Part shown: piece by piece, positions 1 to 9,738 of the stretch
Layout of the letters: each line of letters begins with the position of its first letter
Position numbering within the stretch: position 1 is the stretch's first letter
Assembly: GCF_003048615.2 (NCBI RefSeq)
Contig: NZ_CP049263.1
Coordinates: 558,001 to 622,000, forward strand
Direction: 5' to 3'
DNA from: Campylobacter concisus
Lineage (GTDB): Bacteria; Campylobacterota; Campylobacteria; Campylobacterales; Campylobacteraceae
Length of the DNA: 64,000 bases
Program-made: the position numbers and the translations under genes
The notes under the pieces: generated by a model
Told to the model about the DNA's origin: nothing
Seen by the model: the letters and a program-made list of their open reading frames with translations, nothing else
Database searches by the model: none

Positions 1-338
1 GAACTACTCAAAGCTCAAGAGCCCTAACTGGCGCGATCGATCTTTTAAAGAGCGCTAAAAAGGTTCAGTGCATCACTTCAAAAGCAAGCCTTGGCGATAA
101 CGCCGAGCTAAATCTTAAAAAACTTGAAGAGTATTTTAAGGTTCATAATATCAGTGCTAGTTTTGAAGTTATAGCAACTACAACGATACCTGGCGAGGCA
201 CTTTTAAAAGCTGCAAATGATAGAAATGCAGATCTCATCGTAGCCAGCAGATACGGCGAAAACGGACTAATGGAGATGGTCCTTGGCGGAACATCAAGAT
301 TTTTCTTAGAACACACAAATATCCCAGTTTATCTATAA
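1..338 (+). CDS. Universal stress protein (UspA family), C-terminal part
   Basis: The reading frame is open from the window edge (first whole codon at base 3) to TAA at 336-338, giving about 111 residues. It ends with ADLIVASRYGENG followed by MVLGGTSRFFLEHTNIPVYL, which matches the UspA ATP-binding signature (G-x2-G-x9-G-S/T) and the usual terminal strand. The fold is an alpha/beta nucleotide-binding domain in cytoplasmic stress proteins. The 5' end lies outside the window, so length and any tandem Usp domain cannot be judged. The physiological role is unknown. Confidence 0.85.
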   Translation, partial: TTQSSRALTGAIDLLKSAKKVQCITSKASLGDNAELNLKKLEEYFKVHNISASFEVIATTTIPGEALLKAANDRNADLIVASRYGENGLMEMVLGGTSRFFLEHTNIPVYL

Positions 339-411
339 TGGATTGCGGCTTAGTCCGCGATCTAATTTTTTTAAATTCATCTTTTCTTTTTACAAATTTT
401 TTAACTTTCAC

Positions 412-476
412 TCACTCGCAAGAATTGACTACTAAAATTTGACTTCGCTTACAGCTTAGCTCAAATTTTAGAGCCG
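412..476. repeat. 65-bp direct repeat, copy 1
   Basis: The copy begins TCACTCGCAAGAATTGAC and ends CAAATTTTAGAGCCG. It matches 720-784 at all but three positions. An internal inverted repeat (TAAAATTTG / CAAATTTTA) lets it form a hairpin. Both copies are followed by a related AAATTTTAAAATTT stretch. It resembles a dispersed intergenic repeat, of unknown function. Confidence 0.7.
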
Positions 477-590
477 AAATTACTCGTTCATGAAATTTTA
501 AAATTTGCCTGACTTTCTATTACACAAAACGCATGCAGTGCAAAGCACTAAAGCATGCTACCTCTAACGTGCGATGGGTTTGAGGGATCT

Positions 591-641
591 AAAGGGAGAT
601 AAGGGGACGGCTTCGTAATTCAAGTCCCCTTATCTCCCTTT
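591..641. repeat. 18-bp perfect inverted repeat (hairpin)
   Basis: AAAGGGAGATAAGGGGAC (591-608) is exactly complementary to 624-641 across a 15-base loop. The GC-rich upper stem and the T-rich 3' side suggest a stable RNA hairpin. It may be a bidirectional terminator or a dispersed stem-loop repeat. No protein is encoded. Confidence 0.65.
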
Positions 642-719
642 TGGATAAAAGAATTTATAAATTTAAAGTTGAGATTTCAAAAATAGAAATTTACTATCGC
701 ACAAATTTTAAAATTCTAT

Positions 720-784
720 TCACTCGCAAGAATTGACTACTAAAATTTGGCTTCGCTTATCGCTTAGCTCAAATTTTAGAGCCG
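720..784. repeat. 65-bp direct repeat, copy 2
   Basis: Second copy of the 412-476 repeat in the same orientation, with three substitutions and no indel. It lies 140 bases past the end of the chemoreceptor gene. Confidence 0.7.
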
Positions 785-923
785 TGATATGCTAGCTCAT
801 AAAATTTTAAAATTTACTAGAAGCTTCTTGGGTGTTAAATTTAAAATTTAGAATTTAAAAATATAAAATCCAAACCCAGCCTAAACCAGGTTGAAATTTA
901 TAAAGATTTATGAAGCAGTTTGA

Positions 924-2888
924 TTAAAATTTATTCTTTCTTACTTCACTTACTATTGTCTTAGCCATGTTATCAACATCGCTTGTTACTTCATTAGCTC
1001 TATTAGCAATTACAACATTTTCTTTTGTTAAGTGATCTATTTGAGCAACTGATTGATTTATCATATTGATGCCTTCACTTTGCTCTTTGATTGATTCACT
1101 CATCTCATTTATTGATTGAGCTAGGACATTTGTATTTGCTTCTATCTCACCAAGAGATTTTTGAGTACGTTCAGCTAGTTTTCTAACTTCATCAGCCACG
1201 ACGGCAAATCCTCTGCCGTGTTCTCCTGCACGTGCAGCTTCAATTGCAGCATTAAGAGCTAGAAGGTTTGTTTGATCTGCTATATCTCTAATGATAGTTA
1301 TAATGTTTTTGATCTCATCACTTTGTCTTATGACATCAGCTGTCTTTTGAGAGATGGCATTCATTGAGCTAGACATTTGCTCAACTGCAGCTGCTGATTC
1401 TTGAAGTGAGCTTGCTTGAGTGCTAGCACCTTGTGTAAGCTCTTTCATAGCTGAAGCCAAGGTTGTAGCCTTTTCTTCAAGCATCTTGGCATCATTTAAA
1501 TTTGAGTTTAGCATAGAGCAAATTACTTCACCCATATTAGATACTCCAAGTATCATAGCCTTTAGATCGGCCTCTAGCTCATCATTTATCTCAACCTTTG
1601 CCGTAAAGTCATTTTTAGTATATGAGCTAAGAACGTTTGTTATGCCCTTTAAATTTGCTGAGATAGATGTAAAGAATTTATTTAGTAGCTCTTTTAGCTC
1701 ATTTAGCGATGGGTTGTTTGGAGTTGAGCCTATCTTTGCTCCAAGGTTGCCTTTGATCATTAAATTTGCTACCTTATTTAGCTCATCTATCATAGTGCTA
1801 TCTTTTTTGATACCAGCTACGACTTTATCGATGTTTTCATTTATAGCTTTACTCATCTCACCAAATTCATCATTTGATCTTACCTCTAGCTTGCTTGGTG
1901 CTTTTGCTTCGTAAGTTACAAATCTAAATAGATCATCAAGCTTAGACTGGATAGTTTTTATAGGGTTAAGAGACTTTTTAAGTAAGAAATAGACAAATGC
2001 TGAGAGGATAACGATAAATAGCACTGCTAGGATTAGCTGGATCTTTAGGAGGGGCATAGTCTGACTCGTGAAAGTATCGGCATTTATCGCAGCAACTGCG
2101 AGCCAGCCGTCGTCGTTTATAGGTAAAATTTTAGCAGTTACATTTTCGCCTTTTTCGTTTGTATAGGATATGAGACCATTCTCATCAAAATCTTTATTTG
2201 CATATTTTTGAGCTAAAAGTTTTGTGGATTTTACAGCTTTGCCAAGTAGATCTAATGTATCATGAACTAAAACTACGCCATCTTTGTTCATAAAATATAT
2301 ATAACCAAACTCAGTCTTTCCCATGTTAAGCAGTTTTTCAGCAATGCTTTGACTATCGACATCTATACCGCTTACACCAACTACTTTACCATTTTTATAA
2401 AGTGCAGTGGAGAATGTGATGACTAACCTATTTGTTGTTGCATCTACATAAGGTTCTGAAAAGACTGTTTTGCCACTATCTTTAGCTTCCTTATACCAGT
2501 CTCTTGTCCTAGCGTCATAATCATCTTTTTCCTTAGTTAGTATTTCACCGGTGCTTACATATAGTTTAGGCTCGCTTTCTATGCCATAATAGATATCGCC
2601 AACGATATCATTGGAGTTTTCTTTTTCTACTTTTAGTTTAGATATAAATTCATTATCGCTATTTAAATTTGTCAAATTTTTAGTAAGCCTCTTTGAAGCA
2701 TCGCTATAATCAGCAATAAAACTTTGTGCTACTGATTTTGCATCTTTTAAAATTTGATCTTGATTTTGACTAACTAGTTTGATAACTTTGTCTTTTGCAT
2801 TATTGTAGCTTACAACTGACATAGCTATAAAACAAATGCTAAGAAGAATAATAAGTGTCAAGGCGATCTTATTGGTTATTGATCTCAT
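924..2888 (-). CDS. Methyl-accepting chemotaxis protein with amino-acid-type dCache sensor
   Basis: This is a 654-residue membrane chemoreceptor. TM1 is at about 8-28, a periplasmic dCache domain at about 35-275, TM2 at about 283-304, then HAMP and the cytoplasmic signalling hairpin with [20 protein letters not shown] near 535-555. The hairpin binds CheA/CheW. The sensor domain carries Y124, R129, W131, Y132, Y147, D149 and D176. Their spacing is identical to the known amino-acid-binding motif of dCache receptors such as PctA, so an amino acid ligand is predicted. The C-terminus (VRKNKF) has no CheR/CheB-tethering pentapeptide. The gene is monocistronic. Confidence 0.93.
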   Translation of the reverse strand: MRSITNKIALTLIILLSICFIAMSVVSYNNAKDKVIKLVSQNQDQILKDAKSVAQSFIADYSDASKRLTKNLTNLNSDNEFISKLKVEKENSNDIVGDIYYGIESEPKLYVSTGEILTKEKDDYDARTRDWYKEAKDSGKTVFSEPYVDATTNRLVITFSTALYKNGKVVGVSGIDVDSQSIAEKLLNMGKTEFGYIYFMNKDGVVLVHDTLDLLGKAVKSTKLLAQKYANKDFDENGLISYTNEKGENVTAKILPINDDGWLAVAAINADTFTSQTMPLLKIQLILAVLFIVILSAFVYFLLKKSLNPIKTIQSKLDDLFRFVTYEAKAPSKLEVRSNDEFGEMSKAINENIDKVVAGIKKDSTMIDELNKVANLMIKGNLGAKIGSTPNNPSLNELKELLNKFFTSISANLKGITNVLSSYTKNDFTAKVEINDELEADLKAMILGVSNMGEVICSMLNSNLNDAKMLEEKATTLASAMKELTQGASTQASSLQESAAAVEQMSSSMNAISQKTADVIRQSDEIKNIITIIRDIADQTNLLALNAAIEAARAGEHGRGFAVVADEVRKLAERTQKSLGEIEANTNVLAQSINEMSESIKEQSEGINMINQSVAQIDHLTKENVVIANRANEVTSDVDNMAKTIVSEVRKNKF

Positions 2889-3025
2889 AATTTCCCTTTA
2901 AATTTTTGTATAAATTAATTATTCTCTAAATCGACATATTTAATAATTTTTAAATATTTCTTTGGGAAAATTTTTAGATATTTTGTCAAAAATAGCTATT
3001 ACGCTTGTTGATACCAATTAGCTAT

Positions 3026-3889
3026 TTATCTAAGCTTTGTCTCGAAAAATGCGTTAAAAAGCGAGTTTATGCCTTGCTTTGTAAATTTCTCCATTATCTT
3101 TTCGAGCTGCGGTTTTTCTTGCCAGACGGGCTCATCTACGAGGCTCATTTTTGCTAGCTCATTTTGAGCGTCTATGTAGCTACCAAGGCTGTCTATTAGC
3201 CCCATTTTTAGGGCATTGTGCGCCAAAAAGACCCTTGCGTTTGCCCACTCGTCTTTTTTATTGATGTCTAAATTTCTAGCCTCCGCCACGTCACTTACAA
3301 AGAGCATGTAAGCGTCATTTACGAGCTCTTGCAGGCTCTCGCGCTCTTGCTTGCTCCAGCTCCTCATAAAGGTGCCAGCCTCTTTAAACTCGCCAGCCTT
3401 CACCACCTGCTCGCTCACGCCTAAATTTTTGGCTAAATTTTCGATGTTTGCCCCTTGCATGATGACGCCGATCGAGCCGATGAAAGCGCCCGGGTTTGCT
3501 ACGATAGCATCAGCATTTACGCCAGCGTAGTAGCTGCCACTTGCCATGTTGCCGGCTGCGTATGCGAGCACTTTTTTACTCTCTTTTAGCCGCTTGACCG
3601 CCATAGCTAGCTCCACGCTAGGACTTAGCGCGCCGCCTGGGCTGTCGATGTAGAGCAGCACGCCTTTGATGTTGTTATCAAGCCTTGCTTTTTCTAGAGC
3701 TTCTAAAATTTCGCTTGTGTCCATTATCGTGCCGGTGATGTCTATGCGGGCTAAATTTGGCTCTTTCATCTTGCCATCTGGCGCGAAAATAAAAAATAAG
3801 ATGAGTAAAAATATGAGCGCCTTAAAGTAGTTATTGATAAATTTAAAAATTCCCAAAATTCCTCTAAAAATAAGCCTTAAAATTTGCAA
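3026..3889 (-). CDS. sppA: Signal peptide peptidase SppA
   Basis: A 287-residue inner-membrane serine protease that degrades cleaved signal peptides. A single N-terminal TM segment (about 24-36) precedes the S49 domain. The Ser/Lys dyad is visible as S117 in GNMASGSYY and K169 in GEFKEAG, 52 residues apart as in Bacillus SppA. The substrate-groove segment IDSPGGALSPS lies at 81-91. This is the short single-domain form rather than the duplicated E. coli form. The start overlaps the end of the upstream amidohydrolase gene by 13 bases, so the two are probably co-transcribed and translationally coupled. Confidence 0.95.
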   Translation of the reverse strand: MQILRLIFRGILGIFKFINNYFKALIFLLILFFIFAPDGKMKEPNLARIDITGTIMDTSEILEALEKARLDNNIKGVLLYIDSPGGALSPSVELAMAVKRLKESKKVLAYAAGNMASGSYYAGVNADAIVANPGAFIGSIGVIMQGANIENLAKNLGVSEQVVKAGEFKEAGTFMRSWSKQERESLQELVNDAYMLFVSDVAEARNLDINKKDEWANARVFLAHNALKMGLIDSLGSYIDAQNELAKMSLVDEPVWQEKPQLEKIMEKFTKQGINSLFNAFFETKLR

Positions 3890-5094
3890 ATTTTGCCTCC
3901 GATATATAGTTTTTTAGCCTCATTTGTATGAAGTATGAGCTGAAGTATTAGCTCGCTATCATCGCACTCTAGGTCGTTATAGATTGCGATATCAGCTGCG
4001 CGTCCTGCCTTTATCTCGCCGTTATTTGTCCTAAGCGCCTTTGCGCCCCCATGCGTTGCAGCGACAAAAAGCCTAGTGGCAAGCTCGTTTAGATCAAGGC
4101 TAGCGTGGGTAAAAAGGGCGGCTCGTAGTTCATGCCAGAAATTTAGGCTGATATTTGAGCTAAGGCCGTCTGTGCCGATGTTTAGACTGACGTTGTTTTT
4201 GAAAATTTCTTTTAAATTTAGCGCTTTTTTGCCAAGTAGCCTATTTGAAACGGCGCAGTGTGTCACGCTGTGATGAGGCTTAAATTTAGCAAAATCACCC
4301 ACATAAACGCAGTGCGTAAATAGCGTATTTATCTCACGAAACATCGCAAAGTAGCCCTGCGCGTCATACATCGGCTTAGGATCTTGGCTAAATCTTAAAA
4401 GATGCTTTTTAAAGCCACCGCTACCGTGCTCTAGCCACTGCTTTTCAGCCTTGCTCTCTAAAAAGTGTGTGCTAACTAGAAGACCATCCTTTTTAGCTAT
4501 CTCAAGGGCGGCTTTGGCGAGCTTTGGATGCACAGAGTAGGGCGAGTGCAGCGATATGGCTGGGGTGAAATTTTTACTTTTATAGCCCTTTGTTTTTTCA
4601 AATTTAGCTAAGAAATTTTGTAAATTTTGGTTAGTCATCTGCTCATTTGAGCCTAAAATTTCACTAAAAAGCACGACTTTTAGCGGACTAGCGGCTAAAA
4701 TTTCAAGCTCCGAGCCAAAGCTAGATATCTCGCCAATGGCACAAACTCCGCTTTTTAACAGCGAATTTATAGCTTCATTCATCGCTTTTTTAGCGTCCAT
4801 TTTAGCTAGCTCGCCGCCTTTATCGACGATAGAGCCAAGCCATTTTATAAAGTCGCCATATTTTAGAGTGCTAACGTTTGAGCTAAACTCCAAATGAACG
4901 TGCGTATTTACGAACGCTGGGGCGATCACGCTATCACCAAAGTCGCAAATTTTGGCCTCTTTAAATTTCTTTTGCACCTCTTTTTCGCTTGTAATTTCTA
5001 AAATTTTATCATCATCGATGACTAGACAAGAATTGCTTAAAATTTTTGGATTTTCTCCGCCAGTGATGATCTTTTTTGCTTTTAAAATTTCCAT
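3877..5094 (-). CDS. Amidohydrolase, aminofutalosine/adenosine deaminase-like family
   Basis: A 405-residue metal-dependent hydrolase of the cytosine-deaminase/chlorohydrolase superfamily. Metal-binding and catalytic elements are HVH at 65-67, H210 in STHFLES, H261 in LFTHC and D309 in IGTDGLSSN. The Helicobacter and Campylobacter orthologues are annotated as aminofutalosine deaminase-family enzymes, and the H. pylori protein has been reported as an adenosine deaminase. The exact substrate here cannot be read from sequence. It lies directly upstream of sppA with overlapping ends and diverges from the aroQ operon, as in C. jejuni. Confidence 0.85.
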   Translation of the reverse strand: MEILKAKKIITGGENPKILSNSCLVIDDDKILEITSEKEVQKKFKEAKICDFGDSVIAPAFVNTHVHLEFSSNVSTLKYGDFIKWLGSIVDKGGELAKMDAKKAMNEAINSLLKSGVCAIGEISSFGSELEILAASPLKVVLFSEILGSNEQMTNQNLQNFLAKFEKTKGYKSKNFTPAISLHSPYSVHPKLAKAALEIAKKDGLLVSTHFLESKAEKQWLEHGSGGFKKHLLRFSQDPKPMYDAQGYFAMFREINTLFTHCVYVGDFAKFKPHHSVTHCAVSNRLLGKKALNLKEIFKNNVSLNIGTDGLSSNISLNFWHELRAALFTHASLDLNELATRLFVAATHGGAKALRTNNGEIKAGRAADIAIYNDLECDDSELILQLILHTNEAKKLYIGGKICKF

Positions 5095-5142
5095 TTCTAG
5101 CCTTAAATTTTTGTTATTGTAGCGAAAATTTAGGAACGAAAA

Positions 5143-5150
5143 TGTATAAT
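5143..5150 (+). promoter_or_regulatory. Predicted -10 box of the aroQ-flagellar operon
   Basis: TGTATAAT at 5143-5150, an extended -10, lies 28 bases before the aroQ start. Campylobacter sigma-70 promoters often lack a clear -35 and rely on an extended TATAAT, as seen here. A Shine-Dalgarno AAGGAG (5169-5174) follows. Confidence 0.6.
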
Positions 5151-5178
5151 TTAGGCTATTTAATCAAAAAGGAGTGAC

Positions 5179-5658
5179 ATGGATAAGAAGCTAAAAATAA
5201 TGGTTATCCAAGGCCCAAATATCAACATGCTTGGCGCTAGAGAGCCAGGAATTTACGGCGTTATGAAGATGGAGGATATCCACTCTCAAATGAAGATCGT
5301 TGCCGATCAAAATGACGTTGAGATCGAGTTTTTTCAAAGCAACCTTGAGGGCGAGCTAGTCGATAAGATCCAAGAGTGCTTGGGTGAGGCTGATGGCATC
5401 ATCATAAATCCAGCCGCTTACACTCACACATCTATTGCTATCCGTGACGCGCTAAGTGCGGTTGCGCTGCCAGTTATCGAGGTGCATATCAGCAACGTTT
5501 ATAGAAGAGAAGAGTTCCGCCACAAAAGCCTCATCGCACCAGTTGCAGCAGGTCAGATCGTGGGCTTTGGACCAGTTGGCTATCATTTGGCGATGATAGG
5601 CATGCTTCAAATTTTTGAGCAAATCAAAGCAGTAAGAGCAAATCAAAAAGCACAATGA
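5179..5658 (+). CDS. aroQ: 3-dehydroquinate dehydratase, type II
   Basis: A 159-residue cytoplasmic enzyme of the shikimate pathway that dehydrates 3-dehydroquinate to 3-dehydroshikimate. Family signatures are [16 protein letters not shown] near 12-27 (with the catalytic Tyr), [16 protein letters not shown] near 76-91 and the substrate-binding [17 protein letters not shown] near 101-117. Length is normal for the dodecameric type II class. The ATG is preceded by AAGGAG. Its stop overlaps the next start in an ATGA, giving translational coupling to the M24 peptidase. Confidence 0.96.
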   Translation: MDKKLKIMVIQGPNINMLGAREPGIYGVMKMEDIHSQMKIVADQNDVEIEFFQSNLEGELVDKIQECLGEADGIIINPAAYTHTSIAIRDALSAVALPVIEVHISNVYRREEFRHKSLIAPVAAGQIVGFGPVGYHLAMIGMLQIFEQIKAVRANQKAQ

Positions 5659-6680
5659 ATTTCATCTTAAAGGACGAAAACGCCGTATTTTACGAGTGCG
5701 GATATAGTTGCGACAATGAGTTTTTGCTATACCTTGACGACGTGAAATACTTTTTCACGGACGCTAGGTATTATTTTGAGGCAAAAAGCTGTGTAAATGC
5801 AGGCGTGGTCGTTCTTTTGGCGAAGAGAAATTTAATAAGCGAGGTTAGAGCATTTTTAAGAAAGATGAAGCCAAACAGCCTTGTTTTTAACCCTGATGAG
5901 CTAAGTCTAAGCGAGTTTAACGCGCTTAGCAAGGGCTTTAAGATAAATTTCAAACCAAAGGCAAATTTCTCTAGGCTAAAGAGAATTTGCAAAAGCGAAG
6001 ATGAGATAAAGATTTTAAAAAAAGCTAGCGAATTTGGAGCAAAATGCTTTGATGAATTTGCTAAATTTGTGCGTGAAAATGGCGAAGGGATGAGCGAAAA
6101 AGAGCTTCATTTCAACGCCTCGCTCATCTTTAGGCAAAAAAATGAGCTAGGTCTTAGCTTTGATCCGATCGTAGCGATAAATGAAAATGCCGCAAAGGCG
6201 CATGCGCTACCTGGGGATAAAATTTTAAAAAAGGGCGATTTGCTGCTACTTGATGCTGGGGTTAAATTTAATCACTACTGCTCTGATCGCACCAGAACTG
6301 CTTGCTTTGATGAAAATTTTAACTTCTCAAAGGAGCAAAAATTTAAAAACGCCAAAATGCAAGAAATTTACGAAATCGTAAAAGAGGCTCAGGCTGCTGC
6401 GATAAAGGTCGCAAGAGCTGGCGTTAGGGCGTGCGAGATAGACCTTGCTGCAAGAAACGTGATAGCAAGGGCTGGATATGAAAAGGCCTTTTTTCACTCG
6501 ACAGGACACGGCGTGGGTGTTGATATACACGAGCTTCCAGTCATCTCAGCAAGGAGCGAGACGCTCATAAAAGAGGGCATGGTCTTTAGCATAGAGCCTG
6601 GAATTTATTTAGAAAATGAATTTGGCGTGCGTATCGAAGACGTCGTGGTCGCAAGAAAAGGTGGGTGCGAGATCTTATGA
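5655..6680 (+). CDS. Xaa-Pro aminopeptidase (M24 family)
   Basis: A 341-residue cytoplasmic dimetal peptidase that releases N-terminal residues preceding proline. The pita-bread catalytic domain shows the metal ligands: Asp in [10 protein letters not shown] and the following YCSDRTRTA, His in [14 protein letters not shown], and Glu in [13 protein letters not shown] and VRIEDVV. A reduced creatinase-like N-domain covers about 1-110. The start overlaps aroQ by ATGA. The stop overlaps an in-frame ATG of folK. Confidence 0.92.
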   Translation: MNFILKDENAVFYECGYSCDNEFLLYLDDVKYFFTDARYYFEAKSCVNAGVVVLLAKRNLISEVRAFLRKMKPNSLVFNPDELSLSEFNALSKGFKINFKPKANFSRLKRICKSEDEIKILKKASEFGAKCFDEFAKFVRENGEGMSEKELHFNASLIFRQKNELGLSFDPIVAINENAAKAHALPGDKILKKGDLLLLDAGVKFNHYCSDRTRTACFDENFNFSKEQKFKNAKMQEIYEIVKEAQAAAIKVARAGVRACEIDLAARNVIARAGYEKAFFHSTGHGVGVDIHELPVISARSETLIKEGMVFSIEPGIYLENEFGVRIEDVVVARKGGCEIL

Positions 6681-7153
6681 GGCTAGCTGGAGCAAGAAAG
6701 ATCGTAAAAAGCCGTTTTTGCCCTAGTTTTTTTCATAAACGAGATGAGTTTAAGTATGAGGCGCTAGTTGGCATGGGTGGCAACATCGGCGATAGCGCAA
6801 AGAGGTTTGATAAATTTATAAGAGCGATTAGTGAAGATAGGCGTTTTCACGTAGTTGAAGTCTCGCCGATCCTTATAAATGCGGCGTTTGGCTACGAAGC
6901 GCAGGATGATTTTAGTAACGCTGTTATAAATTTACAAACATCTATGAGCCCTAGAAATTTGCTAAAAATTTTGGGGCATTATGAGAGTAAATTTAAGCGC
7001 GTGAGGACGTTTAAAAATGCGCCACGAACGCTTGATCTGGATATTTTGTATTTTAGTAAAAAAGTCTATAAGACGCCGCGCCTTATCGTCCCGCACCCAG
7101 GGGCTAGCAAGAGGCTTAGCGTGATCGTGCCACTAGGGCTTATGAGAGGTTAA
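6677..7153 (+). CDS. folK: 6-hydroxymethyl-7,8-dihydropterin pyrophosphokinase
   Basis: Folate-pathway kinase that transfers pyrophosphate from ATP to 6-hydroxymethyl-dihydropterin. It shows ALVGMGGNIGDSAKRF and the HPPK signature RVRTFKNAPRTLDLDILYF. I prefer ATG at 6677, giving 158 residues, because it overlaps the peptidase stop as ATGA, like the preceding junction. A GTG at 6665 would add four residues. Residues 1-25, before the pterin-binding strand, form a short extension ([14 protein letters not shown]...) also typical of Campylobacter FolK. A folate gene within the flagellar operon is the normal order in the genus. Confidence 0.93.
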   Translation: MRLAGARKIVKSRFCPSFFHKRDEFKYEALVGMGGNIGDSAKRFDKFIRAISEDRRFHVVEVSPILINAAFGYEAQDDFSNAVINLQTSMSPRNLLKILGHYESKFKRVRTFKNAPRTLDLDILYFSKKVYKTPRLIVPHPGASKRLSVIVPLGLMRG

Positions 7154-7162
7154 AGGATATAA

Positions 7163-8521
7163 ATGGCTACAAAATTTCATACTTTTACAGGCGAGAGCAC
7201 CATCGAGGCTTTGAAAAAGGCTCAAGAGGCGTGCGGCGAGAAGGCCATACTCGTCACCACAAAGCAAATTCAAGCCAAAACGATAAACAAAAAGCCGCTT
7301 TATGAAATTTTAGTAAGCGTCGAAGAGGACGAGGTAAAACAGCCACCAAAGCCAAATGCAAAAGCAATAAACTATGAAAATGCCTACTCTAAATTTAGCA
7401 AAAACTATGAGCCACCAAAGCCAAAATTTGAGATAAAAGAGGAGCCTGCTAAATTTAAAGCAAAGACGACGTCGCCTGAGCCTTACGATCCAAATGAGAG
7501 CGTGCTTTTAAATATCTCAGACGTTGCAAAAGAGATAAGCGCGATCGCAAATGTCGATATGAACGAGATAAAAGAGCCAAATACAAATGGCATGAATAAA
7601 AAAATAGACGATGTAGCAAAGCAAGTAAGCGTGCTAAGTGAGAAAATAGGGCTGATAACTGACATGATCTGGGACGAAAAAGCCCCAAATCGCAACAATC
7701 TCTCGATCCCGCCAGAGTTTGCTAGCATCTATAAGCTCGCAAAACAAAGTGGCATGAAAGAGGAGCATTTAGAGGCGATCATGCAAACGACGCTTGAAAA
7801 TTTGCCAGTTTCTATGAAAAGTAACCCAACCGCGGTAAAAAGGTACTTTTACTCACTTTTAAGAAATATGCTGCCATGCAGAAAAGAGCTAAGTGATAAA
7901 AAACAGCGCATAATGATGCTAGTTGGTCCAACTGGAGTTGGCAAGACGACAACTCTTGCAAAGCTTGCGGCTCGTTTTGCATACGGCAATGAAAAGCGCT
8001 ATAAAACTGGCATCATCACGCTTGATACATACCGTATCGGAGCGGTCGAGCAGCTATTTCAATACGCTAAGATGATGAAGCTGCCGATCCTTGATGTCAT
8101 AGAGGTCGAGGACTTTCAAAACGCCATAAAGCAGCTTAGCTACTGCGACGTGATACTAATTGACACCACTGGAAATTCGCAGTATGACAAAGAAAAGCTT
8201 GAAAGACTTGATAAATTTCTAAAGCATAGCGGCGCAAAGATCGATGTAAATTTAGTCCTTTCGGCTGGCTCAAAGGTCGAGGATCTGATAGAAATTTATA
8301 ATGGATTTTCATTTTTGGAGATCGACACTTTAATAATCACTAAATTTGACGAGACCAAAATTTTTGGCAACGTCTTTTCGCTGATATATGAGACAAACAC
8401 GCCAGTTAGCTACTTTAGCGTGGGTCAAGAGGTGCCTGATGATCTTGTGGAGGCAAAGAGCGAATTTTTAGTAGAGTGCGTGTTTGACGGCTTTACAAAG
8501 CAAAAGGCTAGCGATGAATAA
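7163..8521 (+). CDS. flhF: Flagellar biosynthesis GTPase FlhF
   Basis: A 452-residue SRP-type GTPase that places the polar flagellum and, in Campylobacter, is needed for sigma-54 flagellar gene expression. It has an N-terminal basic region, an N-domain helical bundle at about 180-245 and a G domain with P-loop GPTGVGKTTT (255-264). The SRP-family motifs DTYRIGAVEQ (288-297), DTTGNSQYD (334-342) and TKFDE follow. FlhF works with FlhG, encoded next with a short overlap. The Shine-Dalgarno AAAGGAT precedes the ATG. Confidence 0.97.
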   Translation: MATKFHTFTGESTIEALKKAQEACGEKAILVTTKQIQAKTINKKPLYEILVSVEEDEVKQPPKPNAKAINYENAYSKFSKNYEPPKPKFEIKEEPAKFKAKTTSPEPYDPNESVLLNISDVAKEISAIANVDMNEIKEPNTNGMNKKIDDVAKQVSVLSEKIGLITDMIWDEKAPNRNNLSIPPEFASIYKLAKQSGMKEEHLEAIMQTTLENLPVSMKSNPTAVKRYFYSLLRNMLPCRKELSDKKQRIMMLVGPTGVGKTTTLAKLAARFAYGNEKRYKTGIITLDTYRIGAVEQLFQYAKMMKLPILDVIEVEDFQNAIKQLSYCDVILIDTTGNSQYDKEKLERLDKFLKHSGAKIDVNLVLSAGSKVEDLIEIYNGFSFLEIDTLIITKFDETKIFGNVFSLIYETNTPVSYFSVGQEVPDDLVEAKSEFLVECVFDGFTKQKASDE

Positions 8522-9380
8522 CCAAGCGCAAAAACTACAAAATTTAGTCCAGTCTCAAAATAAGGCTAAAAATACGCATTTTATAGCGATTACAAGCGGC
8601 AAAGGCGGCGTTGGCAAGAGCACGATAAGTGCAAATTTAGCAAATGTCTTGTCGCAAAATGGCTATAAAGTAGGGCTTTTTGACGCTGATATCGGCCTTG
8701 CAAACCTTGATGTTATCTTAAACGTTAAAATGGGCAAAAACTTACTTCACGTGCTAAAGGGCGAGTGCAGCTTAAAAGATATCTTGATACCTATAAATAA
8801 AAATCTCATCCTCATCCCTGGTGAGAGCGGCGATGAAATTTTGAAATTTAATAATCAATTTTTATTTGAGAGATTTTTAGATGAGGCGAGCGAACTTGAT
8901 CAGCTTGACTTTTTGATCATTGATACCGGTGCTGGCATAGGTGGCAGTACGCAGCTCTTTTTAGAGGCGGCTGATGAGGTTGTCGTGGTAACCGTGCCTG
9001 ACCCTGCGGCGATAACCGATGCGTATGCGGTCATAAAGATTGTTTCAAGGTTTAAAAATAACGAGCTTTTGCTACTAAATATGGTAAAAAACGAGGCTGA
9101 GGCCACAAGAATTTATGAAAATGTAAAGCGAGTGGCAAATGCAAATATCGGACCAAATTTAAATTTAGAGTTAATTGGCTACGTGGCTTCTGATAAGAGC
9201 GTGGCAAGGAGCATAAAGCAAAGGACACTCTTTACAGATGATGAAGCTTACGGCTCTGCTAGCGTGCAGATCAAGCAGATAGCTTCGAATTTGCTTTATA
9301 GGTTGGAACGAAAAGTGCTTAAGGATGAGCAAAGCAGGAGCTTCGGGGGCTTCTTTAAGCGTTTGATAGAACAATTTTAA
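8514..9380 (+). CDS. flhG: MinD-like ATPase FlhG (flagellar number regulator)
   Basis: A 288-residue ParA/MinD ATPase that limits flagellar number and stimulates FlhF GTPase. The deviant Walker A is SGKGGVGKST near 28-37. DADIGLANLDV and the switch DTGAGIG follow, with an amphipathic C-terminus. I chose ATG 8514 over the upstream TTG 8484. The resulting N-terminus MNNQAQKLQNLV matches the family's DQAxxLR activating helix, and the start overlaps the flhF stop by 8 bases. Confidence 0.95.
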   Translation: MNNQAQKLQNLVQSQNKAKNTHFIAITSGKGGVGKSTISANLANVLSQNGYKVGLFDADIGLANLDVILNVKMGKNLLHVLKGECSLKDILIPINKNLILIPGESGDEILKFNNQFLFERFLDEASELDQLDFLIIDTGAGIGGSTQLFLEAADEVVVVTVPDPAAITDAYAVIKIVSRFKNNELLLLNMVKNEAEATRIYENVKRVANANIGPNLNLELIGYVASDKSVARSIKQRTLFTDDEAYGSASVQIKQIASNLLYRLERKVLKDEQSRSFGGFFKRLIEQF

Positions 9381-9393
9381 TGGAGATTGAGCT

Positions 9394-9738
9394 TTGCGTG
9401 CAGAAAATTTTATAGCATTTTTTACGGTTTGTGGATTTTTCATAGGCATAGTTTTTACCTTGCTAAAGGTGAGCGAGCCTATCGAAATGCTCGTTTATAC
9501 GCTAGTTATTACTTTATTTTTTTATCTTATAATTCACATCGTGATAATGAACTACGTCGATGTAAAAAGGACTTTGAAGAAATTTTTTGACAAGCAAAGA
9601 CATGAGGAGATCGCAGACTATCTCATCTCTGAGCTAAACGTTAGGGAAAAACGGATGGAAAATATCATGCTAAAAGTAACCACCGAAAATTTAGACTCTG
9701 GTAAGCAAAATGTACGAACTAAAGCAAAAGCAGCTTAA
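9394..9738 (+). CDS. Small two-TM membrane protein of the flagellar operon
   Basis: A 114-residue predicted inner-membrane protein. It starts at TTG 9394 after TGGAGA (9381-9386). TM segments lie at about 10-27 and 34-54, followed by a charged cytoplasmic tail. Position and topology match the conserved integral membrane protein between flhG and fliA in C. jejuni (Cj0062c by memory). Its function is not known to me. It overlaps the fliA start by 29 bases, suggesting coupled expression. Confidence 0.8.
   Translation: MRAENFIAFFTVCGFFIGIVFTLLKVSEPIEMLVYTLVITLFFYLIIHIVIMNYVDVKRTLKKFFDKQRHEEIADYLISELNVREKRMENIMLKVTTENLDSGKQNVRTKAKAA

Larger units (their letters stand above)
339..923. other. Non-coding spacer with repeats (uspA-chemoreceptor)
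   Basis: No credible gene is visible in 585 bases. The spacer holds two diverged copies of a 65-bp direct repeat (412-476 and 720-784) and between them an 18-bp perfect inverted repeat (591-641). Each direct repeat can itself fold, because TAAAATTTG pairs with CAAATTTTA. The flanking genes converge, so the strong stem could act as a transcription stop for either of them. Confidence 0.6.

Noticed and set aside
1420-1914. Plus-strand 164-codon ORF
   Set aside because: It lies fully inside the chemoreceptor gene on the opposite strand and has low-complexity Ser/Phe composition typical of shadow frames.
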